Assembly (NCBI RefSeq): GCF_030009775.1 | Contig: NZ_JASCTH010000011.1 | Span: forward strand, 62,001-126,000 | Source of the DNA: Actinoplanes sandaracinus | Lineage (GTDB): Bacteria > Actinomycetota > Actinomycetes > Mycobacteriales > Micromonosporaceae | Direction: 5' to 3' | Length of the DNA: 64,000 nt | In this document: piece after piece, positions 58,356 to 64,000 of the stretch | Layout: every line of letters starts with the position of its first letter | How positions within the stretch are numbered: the first letter of the stretch is position 1 | Notes under the pieces: generated by a model | Told to the model about the DNA's origin: nothing | Databases searched by the model: none | What the model saw: the letters and a program-made list of their open reading frames with translations, nothing else | Program-made: the position numbers and the translations under genes

Positions 58356-58652
58356 TCAGAGGCCCCGCTGGAATCGGCGCCGGACCGTGTCGTCGGTGTC
58401 GGCGTAGTCGCGGGCACCAGCACGGACAGAACTGGCCATTTCGGTCAGCTTGGTGGAGGCGTCGGCGGCTTCGCGGGCGCGGGCGGCGAGCACCGCCGTC
58501 CAGCCGGCGTAGAGGGCGCGGCCGATCCGGCCGGGGCGGCCGGTGTCGTCGGCGCCGAAGTCGGAGGCGGCCGGCGACAGCTCTGGCAGTCGGCGGTCCA
58601 TGATGGCCAGAGCCGTGGCGGCATGGTCGATCTGGTCAGCGAGACGATCCAT
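58356..58652 (-). CDS. EspC-like (type VII secretion target) small protein
   Basis: 98 residues from ATG at 58652, 1 bp after the stop of the YbaB-like gene. It starts MDRLADQIDHAATALAIMDR and ends ARDYADTDDTVRRRFQRGL; DYADTDD matches the Yxx(D/E)-type export signal seen in ESX substrates. Mostly helical, no Cys. The T7SS_ESX_EspC-like assignment is by pattern recognition. No ESX core genes are in this window. Confidence 0.72.
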   Translation of the reverse strand: MDRLADQIDHAATALAIMDRRLPELSPAASDFGADDTGRPGRIGRALYAGWTAVLAARAREAADASTKLTEMASSVRAGARDYADTDDTVRRRFQRGL

Positions 58653-58653
58653 G

Positions 58654-58980
58654 TCAGTGCCCCTCCAGCTTGCGGAACGATCCGAACACCTCACCGTGCA
58701 GTTTGTCGCGGGCCCAGCGGGCGGCCTCGGCGGCGCTGGTCACGACGGCGCGCATCTCCTGGGCGAACTCGGCCGGCTGCCGGTGGCGCAGGCCGCCGTG
58801 CAGTCGAACGTCCACAATGTCGCCCGCGGCGGTCACCACGACCTCGATCGACTGGTCCGGCGAGTGCACCGACACGGTGTGGGCTGCCACCGCCTTGTCG
58901 AAGTCGGCACGCAACGTCTCGATGTGCCGATATCGGTCGATCGCCTCGTCGATCCACGCCTCGTCGATCTCGCGGGCCAT
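58654..58980 (-). CDS. YbaB/EbfC family nucleoid-associated-like protein
   Basis: 108 residues from ATG at 58980, with AGGAG 6 nt upstream; a longer start at 59043 is possible. Helix-sheet-helix of the YbaB fold: IDRYRHIETLRADFDKAVAA, SPDQSIEVVVTAAGDIVDVR and LHGGLRHRQPAEFAQEMRAV. Classical YbaB is DNA-binding and encoded next to dnaX/recR. This divergent form, followed by an EspC-like gene, is common in type VII secretion loci of actinomycetes. Divergent from holB. Confidence 0.82.
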   Translation of the reverse strand: MAREIDEAWIDEAIDRYRHIETLRADFDKAVAAHTVSVHSPDQSIEVVVTAAGDIVDVRLHGGLRHRQPAEFAQEMRAVVTSAAEAARWARDKLHGEVFGSFRKLEGH

Positions 58981-59130
58981 CCATGGCTCCTCACCGCGCG
59001 TCATCTCGCCGTCGCGTTCCGGATTGAGACCGTACCCGCTCAAACCACCGTCCCGCTACGGCGACACGTCCCCTGTGGATAACTCGGGAGGGCGCCACGG
59101 AGCGTCACATGCGGACCCGGAAGGGTTACC

Positions 59131-60387
59131 TTGAGTGATCAAGTCGCACCGGTGACGCCTTCTGTCGGTGGTCCGCAATACCATCGTCGGGTGAGTCCGC
59201 ATGATGTCTTCTCGGAGCTGGTGGGCCAGGACAAGCCGGTCGAGACCCTGCGCCGGGCCGCCGCGGCGGCCGCCCGGATCATGGCCGGCGAGCCGGACCC
59301 TGGCGGGATGACCCATGCCTGGATCTTCACCGGCCCGCCCGGGTCGCGGCGCACGGTCGCGGCGCGGGCCTTCGCGGCCGCGTTGCAGTGTGAGCGCGGC
59401 GGGCGGGGCTGCGGCGAGTGCCACGGCTGCCACACCGCGCTCGTCGGCACTCACGCCGATGTGCACGTCGTGACGACCGAGGGTCTCAGCATCGGCGTCA
59501 AGGAGACCCGCATGCTGGTGCTGCGGGCGGCCAGTGCCCCGTCCGGCAGCCGGTGGCAGGTGGTGATCGTCGAGGACGCCGACCGTCTCGGCGAGCGGGC
59601 GAGCAACGCGCTGCTCAAGGCGATCGAGGAGCCTTCACCGCGGACGGTCTTCCTGCTCTGCACGCCGTCGGTCCATCCTGACGACATCATGGTGACGATC
59701 CGTTCGCGGTGTCGCGTGGTGTCGCTGGTCCAGCCTCCGGCGAGTGCCCTAGCCGAGATTCTCGTGCGGCGGCACGGCCTCGCGCCGGAGCAGGCCGACT
59801 GGGCGGCGGCAGCCGCGCAGGGCGACGTGGACCGGGCCCGGCAGCTCGCCGCGGATCCGGAGGCCCGCGATCGCCGTGACGAGGTGCTGTCCGTTCCGCG
59901 GCGGTTGACGAGCATCGGGGCGTGCTTCGACGCCGCGACGAAACTGGAGACGGCCTCGAAACAGGAGGCCGCGAACGCGGTGGCCGACCTCGATCTGGCC
60001 GAGCGGACGGCGCTGGAGCAGGCGCTCGGCGCGGGCGGCACGGGCAAGGGCTCGACCACGGCGATGCGCGGGGCGGCCGGGCAGTTGAAGGAGCTGGAGA
60101 AGAACCAGCGGATGCGGGCCACCCGCGCCCAGCGGGACGCGATCGACCGGGCACTCCAGGATCTGGTCGGCTTCTACCGGGACGTGCTGGTCACCTCGCT
60201 GGGCGCACCCGTCGCGATGGTGCACGGGGATCTCGCCGCGGTCTCGTCGGCGGCGGCCGGGAAATGGTCACCCGAGAGCACTCTGCGGCGGCTGGAAGCC
60301 GTTCTGGCATGTCGCGACGCGATCGACCGCAACGTGAAACCACAGGTTGCCCTGGAGGCGATGATGGTCACGCTCTGGCGTGGCTGA
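59131..60387 (+). CDS. holB: DNA polymerase III delta' subunit
   Basis: 418 residues from TTG at 59131, favoured by GGAAGG 6 nt upstream; GTG at 59191 is the alternative. Clamp-loader AAA+ domain: FSELVGQDKPVETLRRAAAA, a degenerate P-loop GPPGSRRT (68-75, no Lys, as expected for delta'), zinc-finger Cys at 87, 94, 97 and 100, and VVIVEDADRLGERASNALLK followed by EEPSPRTVFLLC. Part of the replicative clamp loader. ricT and tmk lie nearby, as is usual in actinobacteria, but on the opposite strand. Confidence 0.93.
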   Translation: MSDQVAPVTPSVGGPQYHRRVSPHDVFSELVGQDKPVETLRRAAAAAARIMAGEPDPGGMTHAWIFTGPPGSRRTVAARAFAAALQCERGGRGCGECHGCHTALVGTHADVHVVTTEGLSIGVKETRMLVLRAASAPSGSRWQVVIVEDADRLGERASNALLKAIEEPSPRTVFLLCTPSVHPDDIMVTIRSRCRVVSLVQPPASALAEILVRRHGLAPEQADWAAAAAQGDVDRARQLAADPEARDRRDEVLSVPRRLTSIGACFDAATKLETASKQEAANAVADLDLAERTALEQALGAGGTGKGSTTAMRGAAGQLKELEKNQRMRATRAQRDAIDRALQDLVGFYRDVLVTSLGAPVAMVHGDLAAVSSAAAGKWSPESTLRRLEAVLACRDAIDRNVKPQVALEAMMVTLWRG

Positions 60388-60501
60388 CGACGGCACCGCC
60401 CAAGAGCAGCGTCACCCAACGACGGCGTCGCCCGACTGCGGCATCACCCGAGAGCGGCGCCGCCCGACGGCCGCACCGCCGGGCGACGCCGCTGGGAGCG
60501 G

Positions 60502-60536
<35 letters not shown>

Positions 60537-60589
60537 CGGCCGGGCGCGGGGGAGGCGGGCGCCCCGCGGGGCGCCGCCGCTGGGAGCGG

Positions 60590-60633
60590 CGCCGCGATCG
60601 TGCCGGGGGGACGGTGCCGGCACGATCGCGGCG
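60590..60633. terminator. 17-bp perfect bidirectional terminator
   Basis: 60590-60606 pairs exactly with 60617-60633 (10-nt loop) between convergent holB and xylanase genes, 5 nt from the xylanase stop. The strongest terminator-like hairpin in this end of the window. Confidence 0.85.
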
Positions 60634-60637
60634 ATTC

Positions 60638-61699
60638 TCAGCGCCGGCCGAGCAGGAACGTGTTCCGCAGGGCCTGGTACGCCGGCTTCGGCCGAAGCTC
60701 TTCATCGAACGGCGTGGCCGATCCCTCGCCGTCGAACCAGCCCGGCACCCATGAGTACCGGTCGGTGAAACCCCACAGGGTGTAGGACACGCAGTGCCGG
60801 GCCAGGAGACAGGCCTGGAGCAGGCTGGAGAAGCCCTGTGCCTGCGCCTGCACCTTGACCGGGTCGGCCGGCAGGATCATGCGTACGTCCACCTCGGTGA
60901 ACGCGGTCTGCACGCCGAGCACGTCGAACCGCCGCACGTTCTCGGCGACGGTGTCCGGGAAGCCGTACTGCACGGCGAGGTGGCCCTGCATGCCGTAGCC
61001 GTGCACCGGAACACCTTCCGCCCGGAGACGCTTGACCAGCGCGTAGTAGGCGTCGCTCTTGGCGTTGACGCCTTCGTTGTTGTAGTCGTTGAGGTACAGC
61101 TTCGCCTTGGGGTCGGCCTCGTGCGCCCAGCGGAAGGCGTCGGCGATGTAGCCGGGGCCGAGCGCGCGCAGCCAGATGCTGTCGCGGAGGGTCCCGTCCT
61201 CATTGATCGCCTCGTTCACCACGTCCCAGTGCCAGATCCGGCCTTTGAAGTGCCGCACCTCGGTGTGAATGTGGTCGCGGAGGATCCGCCGCAGTTCGGC
61301 GGGGGTGAAGGCGTCCTCGGTGAGCCAGGACGGGTTCTGGTTGTGCCAGACCAGGGTGTGCCCGCGAACCGCTTGGCCGTTGGCGCGGGCGAAGTCGACC
61401 AGCCGGTCGGCGGCGGCCCAGTCGTACCGGCCCCGTTCCGGCTCGACGACCTGCCACTTCATCTCGTTCTCGGCGGTCACGGTGTCGAACTCGCGGGCCA
61501 CGGCCGCCCGGTACGGCGCGTCGTCCGCGAGCGTCGACATGTCGACCGCGGTGCCGATCCGGACCCCGCTGCCGCGGGCCGCCGCCCGCAACGATGAGGT
61601 GTCGCCCTGTCCGGTGGCGGCCACGGCCGGCGCGGCGCCGCTCACGGCGGTGGCCAGAACCAGTGTCAGGACTGCCAGAACGCTGCGTCGCTCTCCCAT
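60638..61699 (-). CDS. secreted GH10 endo-1,4-beta-xylanase
   Basis: 353 residues from ATG at 61699. Signal peptide (1-28, VLTLVLATAVSGAAPAVAA). GH10 blocks: FDTVTAENEMKWQVVEPERG, RGHTLVWHNQNPSWL, the acid/base Glu in WHWDVVNEAINED, and the nucleophile Glu in TAFTEVDVRM. The final barrel strand is LWGFTDRYSWVPGWF. Cleaves xylan outside the cell. No carbohydrate-binding module. Divergent from the SGNH hydrolase gene, so the two secreted hydrolases may share control. Confidence 0.95.
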   Translation of the reverse strand: MGERRSVLAVLTLVLATAVSGAAPAVAATGQGDTSSLRAAARGSGVRIGTAVDMSTLADDAPYRAAVAREFDTVTAENEMKWQVVEPERGRYDWAAADRLVDFARANGQAVRGHTLVWHNQNPSWLTEDAFTPAELRRILRDHIHTEVRHFKGRIWHWDVVNEAINEDGTLRDSIWLRALGPGYIADAFRWAHEADPKAKLYLNDYNNEGVNAKSDAYYALVKRLRAEGVPVHGYGMQGHLAVQYGFPDTVAENVRRFDVLGVQTAFTEVDVRMILPADPVKVQAQAQGFSSLLQACLLARHCVSYTLWGFTDRYSWVPGWFDGEGSATPFDEELRPKPAYQALRNTFLLGRR

Positions 61700-61871
61700 G
61701 AGCCCTCCCGAAAGTTGCGATTTCAGGCGGGAACGCTAGGCGCACGAAACGATCGCCGTCAACCTGTCGTCATTGATGTCCATCATGGTGAATCAATGCT
61801 TGACGGCGGCATGTAGCCGTTCTACGTTACGGGAACTCGATCGTCCGATTTCCGAAACTTTCGGAGAGCCT

Positions 61872-63143
61872 ATGTCGACTCGCCGTGAGATCCTGGCCCT
61901 GGCATCCGGCGCCGCGCTCACCGCCGCCGTCCACCCGGAGCCGGTCTTCGCCGACGGCCGCGACGACGGCTGGGTCGGCACGTGGGCGGCGGCGCCGACG
62001 ACTGTTCCGCCCGGCACGCCGCTGGTGCTGGCCGACCAGACGGTGCGGCAGGTGGCGCACATCAGCGTGGGCGGTGATCAGGTGCGCCTCCGGCTCACGA
62101 ACGAGTTCGGCGACACCCCGCTGCGGATCGGTGCGGTGCGCGTCGCGATCCGGGCCGGTGCCGGCGCGAGCACCGACGCCCGCCCCGGCACCGATCGCCG
62201 GGTCACCTTCGGTGGCCGCGCAGCGGTGACGGTGCCGGCGGGGGCGCCGCTGGTCAGCGATCCGGTCAGCCTTCCCGTGCCGGCCGGCGGTGATCTGCTG
62301 ATCAGCATTCATCTGCCGGAGCGCACCCCGGTCACCACGCTGGCCGCCTTCGCGTTCCAGGAGAACGCCGTCGCGGCCGGCGACGTCACCGGAGACCGGC
62401 GGATCCGCCCCACCGCCACGGTCACGCAGTACCTCTTCCTGTCGGGGGTGAGCGTGCGCGGCGGCGGTGGAACGGTGGTCACTCTCGGGGACTCGATCAC
62501 CAACGGAGCGAACACCAGGACGAACGCCAACCACCGGTGGCCGGATCATCTGGCGGCCCGGTTCCGGGAGGCACGCATCCCCCTCGGCGTGGCGAACGTG
62601 GGCGTCTCCGGCAACCGGCTGCTGCACGACCCGAATCCGCCGGCCGGCAGCCCGGCCGAGGCGTTCGCGGCGTACTTCGCGCAGAGCGCGCTGCGCCGCT
62701 TCGACCGGGACGTGACGGCTCAGCCGGGCGCCACCCACCTGGTGGTGTTGCTCGGGGTGAACGATCTCGGTCACCCGGGAACGGTCGCCCCGCTCGACGA
62801 GACGGTCGGGGCGGACGACCTGATCTGGGGGCACCGGCAGTTGATCGCCCGGGCCCGGCAGGCGGGCCTGCGGGCGTACGGCGCGACGGTCCTGCCGTTC
62901 AAGGGCGACACGCTCGGCTTCTACAGCCCGGAGAACGAGCGTAAGCGGTCCGCGCTGAACCAGTGGATCCGGAGTTCCGGCGAGTACGACGGGGTGATCG
63001 ACTTCGACGCCGCGGTCCGGGACGCCTCCGATCCGCAACGGCTGGCCGCCGCGTACGACAGTGGCGACCACCTGCACCCGAACGACGCCGGGATGGCCGC
63101 GATGGCCGCCGCCGTACCGCTCAGGCTGTTTCGGAGGCCTTAG
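61872..63143 (+). CDS. secreted SGNH/GDSL hydrolase
   Basis: 423 residues from ATG at 61872 (GGAG 6 nt upstream). N-terminal TRREILALASGAAL with paired Arg suggests a Tat signal peptide. A beta-rich domain (about 35-190) precedes the esterase domain: block I GDSITNG, GVSGNRLLHD, VVLLGVNDLGH, and the catalytic DHLHPND near the end. Hydrolyses acyl esters, possibly acetyl groups of plant polysaccharide since a xylanase gene is divergent to it. Its last 23 nt overlap the end of tmk. Confidence 0.92.
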   Translation: MSTRREILALASGAALTAAVHPEPVFADGRDDGWVGTWAAAPTTVPPGTPLVLADQTVRQVAHISVGGDQVRLRLTNEFGDTPLRIGAVRVAIRAGAGASTDARPGTDRRVTFGGRAAVTVPAGAPLVSDPVSLPVPAGGDLLISIHLPERTPVTTLAAFAFQENAVAAGDVTGDRRIRPTATVTQYLFLSGVSVRGGGGTVVTLGDSITNGANTRTNANHRWPDHLAARFREARIPLGVANVGVSGNRLLHDPNPPAGSPAEAFAAYFAQSALRRFDRDVTAQPGATHLVVLLGVNDLGHPGTVAPLDETVGADDLIWGHRQLIARARQAGLRAYGATVLPFKGDTLGFYSPENERKRSALNQWIRSSGEYDGVIDFDAAVRDASDPQRLAAAYDSGDHLHPNDAGMAAMAAAVPLRLFRRP

Positions 63144-64000
63144 CGTCGGCGGTGAGCAGGCCCGCCAGCCGGGCGGTGACCGCCTCGGCGATCTCGTCGA
63201 CGGGACGGGCGGCGTCCAGCACCAGGTAACGCTTGGGGTCTGAGGCCGCCAGGTCGAGGAAGGCGTACCGGACCCGTTCGTGGAACGCCCGGGACTCGCT
63301 CTCCAGCCGGTCGGTGCCCTCGCCGCGGTCGTCCACCCGGGTCAGGCCCACTCCGGGGTCGACGTCGAGCAGGACCACCAGGTCGGGCTTGAGGCCGCCG
63401 GTGGCCCACGCGGACAGCCAGGAGATCTCCTGGACCGGCAGGGTACGGCCGGCGCCCTGGTAGGCCAGCGACGAGTCGACATAGCGGTCGCTGATGACGA
63501 CCGCTCCCCGGGACAGGGCGGGCCGGACCACCGTGGCGACGTGGTGTGCCCGGTCGGCGGCGTAGAGCAGCGCCTCGGCCCGCGCCGACGGCGCCTCGGT
63601 CTTGTCCAGGACCAGTGCGCGGATCCGGGCGCCGATGTCGGTGGCGCCGGGTTCGCGGGTGACCACCACGTCCCGGCCCTCGGTCTTGAGCGTGTCGGCG
63701 AGGCGGGTGACCTGGGTCGACTTGCCGGCGCCCTCGCCGCCTTCGAAGACCACGAAGACGCCGGAGCGGGTGAACGACTCGGGCGGGGAGAGCGGGCGGC
63801 CGCGCAGCGAGCCGATCAGGTCGGGCAGAACCGGCACGCCCGGCTTGTCGTCCATCTGGCGGAAGGAGCCGATGCCGACCCAGATGCCGATGGCGCCGGC
63901 CACCAGCAGCAGGATCCTGGTGGACGAGACGTCGAAGCCGACCGGCCCGAACTCGACCCGGCGGGAGCTGCCGAGACCGACCAGGATGCCGGCGCCGGCG
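63121..64000 (-). CDS. tmk: thymidylate kinase with N-terminal membrane domain (5' end outside window)
   Basis: The kinase part (C-terminal about 225 residues) has P-loop VFEGGEGAGKSTQVTRLADT, DRYVDSSLAYQG with the DRY/thymidine site, VVLLDVDPGVGLTRV and the LID-like ESESRAFHERVRYAF. It phosphorylates dTMP. The frame stays open to the window edge and, upstream of the kinase, encodes transmembrane helices (LLLVAGAIGIWVGIG), so this is the actinobacterial form with an MFS-like N-terminal domain. Only its end is seen here. Confidence 0.92.
   Translation of the reverse strand, partial: AGAGILVGLGSSRRVEFGPVGFDVSSTRILLLVAGAIGIWVGIGSFRQMDDKPGVPVLPDLIGSLRGRPLSPPESFTRSGVFVVFEGGEGAGKSTQVTRLADTLKTEGRDVVVTREPGATDIGARIRALVLDKTEAPSARAEALLYAADRAHHVATVVRPALSRGAVVISDRYVDSSLAYQGAGRTLPVQEISWLSAWATGGLKPDLVVLLDVDPGVGLTRVDDRGEGTDRLESESRAFHERVRYAFLDLAASDPKRYLVLDAARPVDEIAEAVTARLAGLLTADAKASETA

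Noticed and set aside
58075..58407. Open frames on both strands in the repeat-bearing gap between T7SS-type genes
   Set aside because: They are low-complexity Pro/Ser/Arg or Arg/Ala/Gly products arising from degenerate tandem repeats.

Overview
The window is very GC-rich and carries densely packed genes with many GTG, TTG and possibly CTG starts and frequent 4-nt start/stop overlaps. SepH, DUF3027, DUF2530, DUF5753/DUF397 pairs, RicT, an XPB-type helicase pair, futalosine-pathway menaquinone genes and a membrane-domain/thymidylate kinase fusion point to an actinomycete, most likely Micromonosporaceae (Actinoplanes-like). That assignment is inferred from gene content and not from a marker-gene search.

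Layout. 0-8 kb is mostly housekeeping: a DUF4230 membrane protein, nitroreductase, aldose epimerase, pdxH, citrate synthase, serC, sepH and thpR. 8-21 kb is transport-rich: a MarR/MFS pair with a palindromic operator, an NCS2 purine permease, DUF2530/DUF3027, an MFS-like protein with a long disordered tail followed by mqnB, and an MFS/TetR pair. A minus-strand amidohydrolase-MFS-beta-glucosidase operon follows, then mqnD. 24-31 kb holds a cold-shock protein, a helicase-associated protein and XPB helicase separated by an Rpn-type gene, and VanZ/YcxB-like membrane proteins. 31-39 kb holds a trpB-trpA-gntR operon behind a double palindromic operator, a split NHEJ module (LigD-type polymerase, ATP-dependent ligase, divergent Ku), a NUDIX hydrolase and an MFS exporter. 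39-46 kb is accessory: a direct-repeat array, DUF2231 and DUF6232 proteins, a DUF5753 regulator with two DUF397 proteins and a DUF6226 protein, an MFS protein and a sortase-type surface protein.

46-52 kb is the most distinctive part. It is an integration hotspot at tRNA-Thr(CGT) (51920-51993, minus). A 32-bp copy of the tRNA 3' half lies 4.5 kb away (47396-47427). Two different degraded tyrosine integrases and a serine-recombinase fragment surround it. The main cargo is a 1207-residue membrane-anchored P-loop NTPase with ten tandem TPR-type units of exactly 138 bp each (48069-49448), nearly identical to one another. This is the architecture of STAND/NLR-like conflict proteins with high internal repeat conservation, and it is the best candidate here for an undescribed system.

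52-64 kb returns to core genes: a membrane metallophosphoesterase, ricT, a large repeat-bearing LPXTG-like surface protein, a YbaB-like/EspC-like/WXG-like trio beside holB, a GH10 xylanase, an SGNH hydrolase, and a thymidylate kinase whose membrane N-terminus runs off the window. A 34-nt poly-G tract (60503-60536) lies between holB and the xylanase gene.
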